Shown here one piece after another: positions 44,057-52,161 of a DNA stretch of 64,000 nt. The notes under the pieces are model-generated. The model had not been told where the DNA came from. It worked only from the letters and a program-made list of their open reading frames with translations, and searched no databases. A program made the position numbers and the translations under genes. Location: positions 124,001 through 188,000 of the forward strand of contig JADCGF010000012.1 in assembly GCA_020249145.1 (NCBI GenBank). The letters are read 5' to 3'. Source of the DNA: Roseomonas sp. GTDB taxonomy: Bacteria > Pseudomonadota > Alphaproteobacteria > Acetobacterales > Acetobacteraceae. Within the stretch, counting starts at the first letter, position 1, and every line of letters starts with the position of its first letter.

Positions 44057-45760
44057 TCAATTCGCCAGAACCATGGCGAAATAGCCAAACACCGTAAGCA
44101 AGACGCCAGACACAGCATAGGCCACCGGAAAGCCGATCCAGGGCACATTGGACCCGATTTCCACCGCAGCTTCCCGGCATGGGCCGGAATGGCTGCGCGC
44201 GCCGGCCACACCACCCATCAGCACCGCCGGATTGAACTTGAAGACGTAAAGCCCAAGCACCCAGACCAGAATGGGCGGCAGGCTGCAAGCGATGAAGCCC
44301 AACACAAAAATCTTGAGGGCCAGCATCCCCGTAAGCTGCGCCAATAGAGAATTGCCCGCATTGATGCCGACGATCGCGACAAAAACCACAAGGCCAAGAT
44401 CTTCCAGGATATTGCGCGCCGCCGCCGGCGTATTGCCAAAAAAGCGCAACCGCGAGGTGAGCGAGGAGACAATGACGCCCGCGACAAGCAGGCCACCTGC
44501 ATTGCCAAGGCCAACCTTTGACCCGAAGGCGGGGAACTCAATCGCGCCGATCAGAAACCCAAGAATCATGCCGAGCGAAAGTGTCAGAAGATCCGTGCCT
44601 GTCGAAGGGCGAATGACCCGACCAAAGGCCTCGCCGATTTTCTCGACCGCGCTTTTCAACCCGACAATCGTGACAACATCCAGCCGCTGAAGCGTGGTGT
44701 TCTTGCCGATCGGAATGGGCACGCCGGAGCGTTCAATGGAAAGCACCTGGACTTCATTGGCGCCCGGCAGAGCGCGCCATTCCTCGCGCGTTTTCTTCAA
44801 GGTGTCGCGATTGGTCACCAGGATTTCAGCACGATCAAGCGGCAAATCGAGCGCGGCGCGATCTGCAACTTCCGGCCCGATCAGTCCCATCTTGTCAGTA
44901 AGGCCGGTTAATGTGCCGCCAAGCGCGATAATGTCACCCAGCGCCAGCGGCAAATCTTCCCGCGCGCCAAGTGCGGCGCCATCACGCACGATATTGACGA
45001 AGCGGTATTCAGGATTCTCGCGCAGCATATCGGCCATGGTGCGGCCAACCCAGCCGGGATTTTCCAGCCGATAGGCGCGCAAGCTTCCGGCGGTCCACCC
45101 GGAAAGCGCCGGGGCATCACCACTTGCAACGCCATGTTCCTTTTCATAGGCACGCGCCGCCGCGCGTGCATCAATCCCCCACCACGTCGGCAAGTATTTC
45201 GTGATCAGGATGATGCCAACCGTGCCCCAAAGATAGGTGATGCCATAGGACAACGCGATCATAGCGCTGACATCTTCCGGCGAAGTGCCCTGCGGCAGCG
45301 TCAATGCACCAGACGTCACAGCCTGTTCAGCGGAACCAATCGCCGCCGACATGGTCTGCGAACCGGCAAGGATGCCGCCCGCTGTGCCGGGTGGCAATTC
45401 CATGATCTGCACACCAAGCACGACAATCAGCAGGCCACATAGGCAGGACACAATGGCAAGCCCGGTGAACTTGATGCCATCGCCACCAAGACTATTCACG
45501 AAGGATGGGCCAACCCTCAGCCCGACACCATACATAAACAGATAATAGAACAGGCTTTTGGTGAAATTATCGAGTGCAAGCTTTTCCCCATAGACCGAAG
45601 CCCAGACGGAAAGTCCGCTGCCGACGATAATGGCCGAAGCCACCATGCCAAGCCCGTAACCCGCCACATTCTGCCGCCCGAGCCAAACGGCAAGACCCAC
45701 CGTCAGGAACAGCAGGATGAAGGGATTGATTGCCAGAAAATTGAAGAATTCCTGTAACAT
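44057..45760 (-). CDS. AspT-family amino acid exchanger (YidE/YbjL-type)
   Basis: This 567-residue membrane protein of the AspT family (aspartate:alanine antiporter) has about ten hydrophobic segments in two blocks (1-165 and 370-567) with a soluble middle holding two TrkA-C/RCK-type domains. Family marks are LRVGPSFVNSLGGDGIKFTGLAIVSC, LAGSQTMSAAIGSAEQAV, and GGVAGARSHSGPCREAAVEIGSNVPWIGFPVAYAVSGVLLTVFG. Its SD (GGAGGACG) overlaps the stop of the upstream decarboxylase gene 12 bases away. It is expected to exchange the decarboxylase substrate for product, driving a proton-motive cycle. Confidence 0.88.
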   Translation of the reverse strand: MLQEFFNFLAINPFILLFLTVGLAVWLGRQNVAGYGLGMVASAIIVGSGLSVWASVYGEKLALDNFTKSLFYYLFMYGVGLRVGPSFVNSLGGDGIKFTGLAIVSCLCGLLIVVLGVQIMELPPGTAGGILAGSQTMSAAIGSAEQAVTSGALTLPQGTSPEDVSAMIALSYGITYLWGTVGIILITKYLPTWWGIDARAAARAYEKEHGVASGDAPALSGWTAGSLRAYRLENPGWVGRTMADMLRENPEYRFVNIVRDGAALGAREDLPLALGDIIALGGTLTGLTDKMGLIGPEVADRAALDLPLDRAEILVTNRDTLKKTREEWRALPGANEVQVLSIERSGVPIPIGKNTTLQRLDVVTIVGLKSAVEKIGEAFGRVIRPSTGTDLLTLSLGMILGFLIGAIEFPAFGSKVGLGNAGGLLVAGVIVSSLTSRLRFFGNTPAAARNILEDLGLVVFVAIVGINAGNSLLAQLTGMLALKIFVLGFIACSLPPILVWVLGLYVFKFNPAVLMGGVAGARSHSGPCREAAVEIGSNVPWIGFPVAYAVSGVLLTVFGYFAMVLAN

Positions 45761-45772
45761 CTGGCGTCCTCC

Positions 45773-48484
45773 TCAGCGCCGCTTTGCAGCGCCAACGGCA
45801 TCTGCGCGCAACAGCTTCAGCCCGCGTTCACGTTCATAGCCATGGATTTCCTTGACATCGAGCTTGCGCATGAAATCAATCGTTTCCTGCGTCAACACCT
45901 GGCCCGGCACCATGATCGGGAAGCCAGGCGGATAGGGAATGACGAAATTGGCCGAGATCATCTCAGGCCCATCCTTCAGGCGCTTGTCGCATTCCGCGCC
46001 GAACAGGGGCACATATTCGCATTGATCCGCGTGATAAGCGCCGAAGAAGGCGGTTCTCATGTCGCCTTCGGGTGTTGTCGCCCCCGCATCACCTCGGAAG
46101 GCCGCGTGGAAATGACTGAAATTCGGCAAATCCGGTACATCGGTCATCAGCGACTTTACGCGCGCATCGAAGGCGGCACGCGCATCCGGCCCGCCAATCG
46201 CAAGGCGCTTTTCTATTTCCTGGCAGATTTCAAGCAGCACACGGATCAGGTGCGCGGCATCGCTGCGGGTATTGTTGATATTGGTCTGCAACAGCACCGA
46301 ATTGCGCGATGTCTTGTTCAATTGGATGTTGTATTTGTCTGAAAGCATGCCCTTGAACTGCGTGCCGTCATAGCCGGCAGTGCCGCAGACCAGCGTCATG
46401 CGCGTCGGGTCAAGATAGAATTCATCTTCCATCATGGCGTGAATGATGTTTGCCCACGTAATCCCAGGCGTGAGGTAATCCACGAAGCCGGATTGGCGAT
46501 AGGCGGCGGGGATCATCTCATCCGCGCCAAGAATGCGGAAGTATTTCGAGATCAGCGGATGGTTATTGACCATGCCGCGGATCTTGAGTGCGATTTCAAT
46601 CGCATTCATCACCAGCCCATAACCTTCAAGCTCCATCTGCCGGCGCGCGACATCAAGGCTTGCGATCAATTGCTGATTGGGGCTGGTGGAGGCATGGGTG
46701 AAGACCGCTTCGTGGAACTGCGCCTCAACTGTGTGGAAATCAACATCCTTCACCAGCAGCATGGAGCCCTGACGGATGGATGACATGGATTTATGGGTTG
46801 AATTCGTCTGATAGACACGGAGCCTCACCTTGCGCGGGTCAGGGATAAGGCGCGTTGCCAGCAGGGTTTCATCGGATGGCGCCTCACCAAGCGCGGCGAT
46901 TTGCTTTTCATAGGCCGTGACCGATGCGGGGTCTCGCATCCAGGCTTCGATTTCAGCGGCCGCGCCCATTGCGGTTCTGGGACGGAGCAAGGGCGAAAAC
47001 CGCGCAAAGCCGGACCATGCCTCATCCCACAAGAACACCAGATCAGGCTTGATTGCTAGGCATTCTTCCATCACGCGGCGCACATTATACATATGGCCAT
47101 CAAAGGTGCAGTTCGTCAGATCAAGCATTTTCAGCCGATCAAGTCGCCCCTCTGCCTTTAGCGCCAGCATGGCGCGCTTGATGGTGGCAAGCGGCACTGC
47201 GCCATACATGGAATACTGCGTCAGCGGATAGGCTTCGACATAGAAGGGCTGCGCGCCGGTCAGCACCATGCCGTAATGATGGGATTTGTGGCAGTTGCGA
47301 TCAACAATGATCACATTGCCCGGCGCAGTCAGCGCCTGCACCGCCATCTTGTTGGACGTGGAGGTGCCATTGGTCACGAAAAACACGTGGTCGGCGCCAA
47401 AGGCCCGCGCCGCCATTTCTTGCGCGCGTTTGATATTGCCGGTCGGTTCCAAAAGGCTGTCCAGGCCGCCCGTTGTTGCGCTGCTTTCGGCCAGGAACAG
47501 GTTGATGCCGTAGAATTCGCCCATGTCGCGGATCCAATCGGACCGGAACACGGATTTCCCGCGCGCAATCGGCAGCGCGTGGAAAGTGCCAATGGGCCGC
47601 ATGGCGTATTTTTTCAGATTGTCGAAGAAGGGTGTCTCAAAGCGTTCCTGCACGCCTTCCAGAATGGCCAAATGCTGTTCGAGCAATTCCTCAACGCCGT
47701 AGAATATGCGGCGGATATTGCCAGTGGCGGGATCACCCGCCAGGCTTTCAACCTCACTGTCGGACATCAGATAGATGTCCAATTCAGGCCGCAAGCGCTT
47801 CAGCGTTGCCGAAAGCTTGAGCGCCGCATCCTCGGGCGTTGCCGGTTCCACCAGAGACGCCGTGAGGGAACGCAGCACCGAAGCTTCATGGCGCGAACGA
47901 TACGGGAAGCCTTCCACCAAAATCACGGCTGCGAAGGCGGGGTTCGCCGCTGCGGCACAAAAAGCGTCTTCGAAGGAGCCAACAAAAACCGCCTCATAGA
48001 CAAAGCGGTCCTCAGGCCGGCGCAGCTTGTGCAATTCGTCGACCAAAACGGGCCAGCGTTCCGCCGGCTGGTTTGACACCACAAGTACCTCAAAATACGG
48101 GCGGTGATGGCCATGATCAGCCATGGTTGGCGGCAGGATATCGGCGACTTCATTTGCCGGCGAATCATGATGCACGTCCCATTCGCCTGGGCGTTCCCGA
48201 TAGGCGCGGGTCAAAAGGGCGCCGGAAATGCGCCGCAGCAATGCGACAGCGCCTGAGGCATCATCGCGCGCCACGCGTTCCTGCAAGCCCGCGAGCAAGC
48301 CATGGCTCGGATAGGCGAAGAATTCCTCGGTGGGGAGCAGCCGGGCGAGCTTTTCTTCAACCGCCTTGCGGTCGGCATTGCCGCGGCTCCAGGCTTCGGC
48401 GGCATGGGTCAGATCACGCCAGGCATCATTTCGGCCAGCATGGATCATGATAAAGCGATCAATCTGCACGGGTTCGGTTGTCAT
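45773..48484 (-). CDS. Orn/Lys/Arg-type PLP decarboxylase with long N-terminal extension
   Basis: This 903-residue fold-type I decarboxylase is of the AdiA/LdcI/SpeC class. The PLP lysine is Lys565 in the motif STHKSMSSIRQGS, aligned with Lys367 of LdcI. The C-terminal wing (IHGYERERGLKLL) and EGFPYRSRHEA receiver-like (wHTH/N-wing) region are recognisable. Usual length is 710-760; here about 150 residues of helical extra sequence precede the wing (WRDLTHAAEAWSRGNADRKAVEEKL). It is the first gene of the operon with aspT (12-base gap). Substrate is uncertain: Arg, Lys, Orn, or an acidic amino acid. Confidence 0.85.
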   Translation of the reverse strand: MTTEPVQIDRFIMIHAGRNDAWRDLTHAAEAWSRGNADRKAVEEKLARLLPTEEFFAYPSHGLLAGLQERVARDDASGAVALLRRISGALLTRAYRERPGEWDVHHDSPANEVADILPPTMADHGHHRPYFEVLVVSNQPAERWPVLVDELHKLRRPEDRFVYEAVFVGSFEDAFCAAAANPAFAAVILVEGFPYRSRHEASVLRSLTASLVEPATPEDAALKLSATLKRLRPELDIYLMSDSEVESLAGDPATGNIRRIFYGVEELLEQHLAILEGVQERFETPFFDNLKKYAMRPIGTFHALPIARGKSVFRSDWIRDMGEFYGINLFLAESSATTGGLDSLLEPTGNIKRAQEMAARAFGADHVFFVTNGTSTSNKMAVQALTAPGNVIIVDRNCHKSHHYGMVLTGAQPFYVEAYPLTQYSMYGAVPLATIKRAMLALKAEGRLDRLKMLDLTNCTFDGHMYNVRRVMEECLAIKPDLVFLWDEAWSGFARFSPLLRPRTAMGAAAEIEAWMRDPASVTAYEKQIAALGEAPSDETLLATRLIPDPRKVRLRVYQTNSTHKSMSSIRQGSMLLVKDVDFHTVEAQFHEAVFTHASTSPNQQLIASLDVARRQMELEGYGLVMNAIEIALKIRGMVNNHPLISKYFRILGADEMIPAAYRQSGFVDYLTPGITWANIIHAMMEDEFYLDPTRMTLVCGTAGYDGTQFKGMLSDKYNIQLNKTSRNSVLLQTNINNTRSDAAHLIRVLLEICQEIEKRLAIGGPDARAAFDARVKSLMTDVPDLPNFSHFHAAFRGDAGATTPEGDMRTAFFGAYHADQCEYVPLFGAECDKRLKDGPEMISANFVIPYPPGFPIMVPGQVLTQETIDFMRKLDVKEIHGYERERGLKLLRADAVGAAKRR

Positions 48485-48543
48485 GGCGTTTCCCTATCTT
48501 GCTGCTTCGGAAACCTGATCAATCGAACCTATCGAATTGTTGA

Positions 48544-48573
48544 TTTAAAGCAAATCCTCGCGCGGCTTGACCA
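48544..48573 (-). promoter_or_regulatory. Candidate promoter of decarboxylase-aspT operon
   Basis: On the minus strand TGGTCA (48573-48568), 18-base spacer, TTTAAA (48549-48544). The -35 falls inside a palindrome (48568-48586). Direct repeats TTCGAT (48536-48531 and 48527-48522, 9-base step) lie just downstream. Confidence 0.35.
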
Positions 48574-48657
48574 TGAATGATGGTCATCCCTTGGTATTTC
48601 GGGTCACTGACGTGCCATTTCCGCGCCTGAGGGCACGGCCCAGGTGACAAACCTGGG
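48568..48657. promoter_or_regulatory. Two 7-5-7 palindromes upstream of decarboxylase
   Basis: TGACCAT-GAATG-ATGGTCA (48568-48586) and CCCAGGT-GACAA-ACCTGGG (48639-48657) have the same arm and spacer lengths. They could be operators or an attenuator. The remaining bases of the 299-base gap 48485-48783 show no gene or known riboswitch that I recognise. Confidence 0.45.
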
Positions 48658-48783
48658 TCCCGCGCAATCTGACGCCGCACATCATGTCAAAGCCGATCAA
48701 TCCAGCCTGATGATCGCCCGACGCTCTGATGCGGCCCATGCCGCCGCCCAGAGCCCGCGGCACGAAGCACAGGTTTGCCGAGT

Positions 48784-49566
48784 TTACCGACCAGTGAATT
48801 GCGGCGCGCGCTTGTTCAGGAAGGCGCTGACCCCTTCCTGGAAATCGGCGCTGGTAAAGCACATGGTCACCAGATCATCACCCTCAACGTCGCTGGTTGC
48901 CTTGCGAAGCCGGCGGATCGCTTCCTTGGTGGCGCGCAGCGTAAGCGGCGCGAGGCCTGAGATATTGGTCGCCAATTCCATGGCACGCGCCGACACATCA
49001 TCAGGTGTTTCCAGCATTTCGGAAATCAGGCCGATATGCTTTGCCTCATCGGCGGAAAACAGCCGCGCCGTCATGATCATTTCCGTCACGGCGGCGGGAC
49101 CAACCAGCGCATAGAAGCGCGCAAAGTTGTGCATGTTGAGGATATTGCCGAGAGTCTTCGCAATCGGCAGGCCGAAGCGGGCACCCTTATCGGCAATGCG
49201 GATATCGCAGCAGCCGGCAATGCCAAGCCCACCGCCGGTGCAGGCGCCGGTAATGGCCGCGATCACGGGCTTGGTGCAGCTCTCCAGCGCGCCCAGCACC
49301 TTATCAATGCGCGCTTCGTAGTTCAGCGCATCCTCGGCGGTGCGGAATTCGCGGAATTGGGAGATATCGGTGCCCGAAGCAAAAGCCTTGCCGCCAGCGC
49401 CCATGATGACCCAGACGCGAATCGCGGGATCAGCGCTGATTTCATCGGCCAATTCGGCCAGGCGCGCATACATGGCGAAGGTCATGGCATTGCGCGCTTG
49501 CGGGCGGTTGAAAGTGGTCCAGGCAATGCCGCCTTCGCGGATTTCGTGCAGCAGGTCTTCGGTCAT
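48784..49566 (-). CDS. Enoyl-CoA hydratase/isomerase family protein
   Basis: This 260-residue crotonase-fold protein starts at ATG 49566 (MTEDLLHEIREGGIAWTTFNRPQARNAM). The oxyanion-hole segments are AGGKAFASGTDISQF and ITGACTGGGLGIAGCCDIRIADKGARFGLP; one catalytic Glu of classical hydratases (in GCGxE after GA..) appears as Gly-rich GCCD, so hydratase versus isomerase activity is uncertain. It is divergent from a type III CoA-transferase gene (123 bases), and the two probably act in one acyl-CoA pathway. Confidence 0.9.
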   Translation of the reverse strand: MTEDLLHEIREGGIAWTTFNRPQARNAMTFAMYARLAELADEISADPAIRVWVIMGAGGKAFASGTDISQFREFRTAEDALNYEARIDKVLGALESCTKPVIAAITGACTGGGLGIAGCCDIRIADKGARFGLPIAKTLGNILNMHNFARFYALVGPAAVTEMIMTARLFSADEAKHIGLISEMLETPDDVSARAMELATNISGLAPLTLRATKEAIRRLRKATSDVEGDDLVTMCFTSADFQEGVSAFLNKRAPQFTGR

Positions 49567-49689
49567 GGTCAGGTTCCTCGGCTTTGGGATGCGCATGGGT
49601 AGCGTGCGGCGCTGGCGCGTCAACCCGCTCCCTTGCCGAGGGCCAGACAGAATGCCAACAAGGCGGCGAATTCCGATGGAGACACCGCC

Positions 49690-50862
49690 ATGATGCCGCT
49701 TTCCCGCTTCACCGTGCTTGACCTGACGCGCGTGCGTTCCGGCCCCACCTGCGTGCGTCAGCTCGCCGATTGGGGGGCCAATGTGATCAAGGTGGAAGCG
49801 ACCGATGAGGTTGATACCGGCAAGGGCATGGGCGGGGAACGCCATGGCCCGGATTTCCAAAACACTCATCGGAACAAGCGCGGCATGACGCTGAATTTGA
49901 AGGCGCCCGAGGGGCTGGCCGCCTTTCATCGCTTGGTCGCGAAGGCCGATGTTGTCGTGGAGAATTACCGCCCGGATGTGAAGGAACGCTTGGGGATTGA
50001 TTTCGCCGCACTATCGGCGGTGAACCCGCGCATTGTGCTGGGCTCGATTTCCGGCTTTGGTCAGGATGGTCCCTATGCCAAGCGCCCGGGCTTTGACCAA
50101 ATCGCGCAAGGCATGGGTGGGATCATGAGTGTCACCGGCCTGCCCGGCCAAGGCCCGGTGCGCGCCGGCATTCCAGTGGCGGATTTGACGGCGGGGCTTT
50201 ACACGGCGATCGGCATTCTGGTGGCGCTGCTGGAGCGCGAAGCAACCGGCAAGGGCCGCTGGGTGCATACCAGCCTTCTGGAAGCCATGATCGCCATGAT
50301 GGATTTCCAGGCGACCCGCTGGACCATGAAGGGCGATATCCCAGGCCAGGCCGGCAATGACCACCCGACCACAACACCCACCGGCCTGTTCCGCACCAAG
50401 GATGGGTTGATGAATTTGGCCGGTGGCGGGCAGCAAATGTGGGATCGCATTGTGGCGACCCTTGGCATCGAAGAAGAAGCGAAGGACCCCGCCTTCGCCA
50501 CCGACAAATCGCGCCACGCCAATCGCGACAAGACCAATGCGCTGCTGCAATCCCACCTGATCGAAAAAACCACCGCCGAATGGGTGGAAGGCTTGAACAA
50601 GGCCGGCGTGCCGAGTGGCCCGGTTTACACCATGGATCAGGTTTTCGCCGATACGCAGGTGAAGCATCTGGGCATGGCGATGCCGGTGGCCCACCCCGCC
50701 CTTGGTGAAATCGCCCTGGTGCGCGCGCCGATGCAGATTGCGGGCGTGACCTGCGCGCGCACCCCAACCCCGGAACGCGGCGAGCATACTGACCAGGTTC
50801 TGGGCGAGTTTGGCTTTTCTGCCGCGGAAATCGCCGCACTCCGCGCCGCGCGCGCGATTTGA
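49690..50862 (+). CDS. Type III CoA-transferase (CaiB/BaiF family)
   Basis: This 390-residue protein transfers CoA between acids. It has the family N-terminus FTVLDLTRVRSGPTCVRQLADWGANVIKVEA, and the nucleotide-contact region FQNTHRNKRGMTLNLKAPEG, then DVVVENYRPDVKERLGIDF with the neighbourhood of the catalytic Asp in the family. The later VGLPGQGPVRAGIPVADLTAGLYTAIGIL (TGLPGQGP here) and GRWVHTSLLEAMIAMMD complete the fold. Start ATG 49690. Divergent from the enoyl-CoA hydratase gene with a shared 123-base promoter region. Confidence 0.9.
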   Translation: MMPLSRFTVLDLTRVRSGPTCVRQLADWGANVIKVEATDEVDTGKGMGGERHGPDFQNTHRNKRGMTLNLKAPEGLAAFHRLVAKADVVVENYRPDVKERLGIDFAALSAVNPRIVLGSISGFGQDGPYAKRPGFDQIAQGMGGIMSVTGLPGQGPVRAGIPVADLTAGLYTAIGILVALLEREATGKGRWVHTSLLEAMIAMMDFQATRWTMKGDIPGQAGNDHPTTTPTGLFRTKDGLMNLAGGGQQMWDRIVATLGIEEEAKDPAFATDKSRHANRDKTNALLQSHLIEKTTAEWVEGLNKAGVPSGPVYTMDQVFADTQVKHLGMAMPVAHPALGEIALVRAPMQIAGVTCARTPTPERGEHTDQVLGEFGFSAAEIAALRAARAI

Positions 50863-50885
50863 CGTGGCGCTGCTGACTTGACCGC

Positions 50886-50915
50886 CAAGCCCCCGGCGCC
50901 CATTCCGGGGGCTTG
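50886..50915 (+). promoter_or_regulatory. GC-rich hairpin overlapping the MFS start codon
   Basis: CAAGCCCCCGG (50886-50896) and CCGGGGGCTTG (50905-50915) form a perfect 11-bp stem with loop CGCCCATT. The stem includes the only possible start codon TTG (50913) and the GGGGG that could act as its ribosome site, so the RNA could hide initiation. It may also terminate the CaiB transcript, though there is no T-run. Confidence 0.6.
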
Positions 50916-52088
50916 AAGACCGATCTTTCCATCCTGCCGCTTTTGGCCCTGGCCGCTTTCGCGACCGGGGGCGGGATACGTATGCTTGATCCGCTGCTGC
51001 CCATGCTTGCTTCGGATTTTGGCGTGACGGTGGCGGGTGCGGCGCCGGTGCTGGCGGGGTTTTCCATTGCCTATGGCGCGGGGCAATTGGTGATCGGGCC
51101 GCTTGGCGATCGCTACGGGAAGCTGCGCGTCGCCTGGTTTGCGCTGCTGCTTTATGGCTTTGGTCTGGCAGCCTGCACGCTGGCCTGGGACCTTTCGGCC
51201 ATGGTGGCGCTGCGGACGCTGACGGGGCTGCTGGCCGGCGCGGTTATTCCCCTGGCGCTGGCCTGGATTGGCGATGCGGTGCCCTATGCCGAGAGGCAAG
51301 CGACCATCGGGCGCTTCCTGACCGGCATGGTGATGGCGCAATTGCTGGTAGGGCCGCTTTCCGGGGTGCTGGCGGAATTGGCCGGCTGGCGCGCTTCCTT
51401 CCTGGTGCTGGCTTTGTTGGCGCTGGTGGTCTCGGTGCTGCTGGGGCGGCGGTTGGGGTCAGACTTGTTTCGGCTGGAACCATCCGAGTCCGGGCTTGGC
51501 TTTCGCGCAAGTTTTCGGCCCTATCTGACGCTGTTCTCGCGCCCCGCCGGGCAGCGCCTGATGGTCGCCGCCTTCATTGATGGTGCGGTGCTGTTTGGTG
51601 GTGCCTTTCCGTTGACGGGTTCGCTGTTGATCGAGCGTTTCGGCTATTCGCCGGCCATGGCGGGCCTGGTGGTGGCGGGCTTCGGGCTTGGTGCCCTCAC
51701 CTATACAAGGCTTGCCAAGCGCCTGGTGGCGCGCTTTGGCGAAAAGCGCTTGTTGACCTTGGGCGGCGCGCTGCTGGCCGCTGGGCTGGTGGGGACAGCC
51801 TTCGCCCCGAATGGGCTGGCAGTGGCGGCGATGCAATTCTGGCTCGGCCTTGCCTTCTACATGCTGCATGGCGTCTTGCAGGCCCGCGCAACAGAAGCCT
51901 TGCCCAAAGCGCGCGGCACGGCGGTGGCGGCCTTTGCCATGGCGTTGTTTTTCGGCCAGAGCATCGGCGCGCTGGTGTTTGGCACCATCCTGCATATGGC
52001 AGGCTATGCGGCGGTATTTGTTGTGGCGGCGATTGCGACGCTTGGATTGATGGCCTGGAGCCGGCGCTTGCTCAGTGTTTCGTCCTGA
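50913..52088 (+). CDS. MFS-family transporter
   Basis: This 391-residue, 12-helix major facilitator protein has motif A GPLGDRYGKLRVAW after TM2 and a second-half ARFGEKRLLTLGGALL. The N-terminus LSILPLLALAAFATGGGIRMLDPLLPMLASDFGVT resembles DHA1-type drug/metabolite exporters. The start is TTG at 50913; an in-frame stop lies 13 codons upstream and no ATG or GTG precedes TM1, so TTG is the only option. It follows the CaiB gene by 50 bases with an intervening hairpin. Substrate unknown. Confidence 0.85.
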   Translation: MKTDLSILPLLALAAFATGGGIRMLDPLLPMLASDFGVTVAGAAPVLAGFSIAYGAGQLVIGPLGDRYGKLRVAWFALLLYGFGLAACTLAWDLSAMVALRTLTGLLAGAVIPLALAWIGDAVPYAERQATIGRFLTGMVMAQLLVGPLSGVLAELAGWRASFLVLALLALVVSVLLGRRLGSDLFRLEPSESGLGFRASFRPYLTLFSRPAGQRLMVAAFIDGAVLFGGAFPLTGSLLIERFGYSPAMAGLVVAGFGLGALTYTRLAKRLVARFGEKRLLTLGGALLAAGLVGTAFAPNGLAVAAMQFWLGLAFYMLHGVLQARATEALPKARGTAVAAFAMALFFGQSIGALVFGTILHMAGYAAVFVVAAIATLGLMAWSRRLLSVSS

Positions 52089-52161
52089 GTGGTTGACGCA
52101 GAAAAGGAGCAGTCTGGGACCGCCCCTTTCCTTCAGGACGCTTCACAAAAGCGTGCAGCGT

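Noticed and set aside
48485..48783. Small frame on the minus strand in the decarboxylase upstream gap
   Set aside because: No domain or good ribosome site; the gap looks regulatory.
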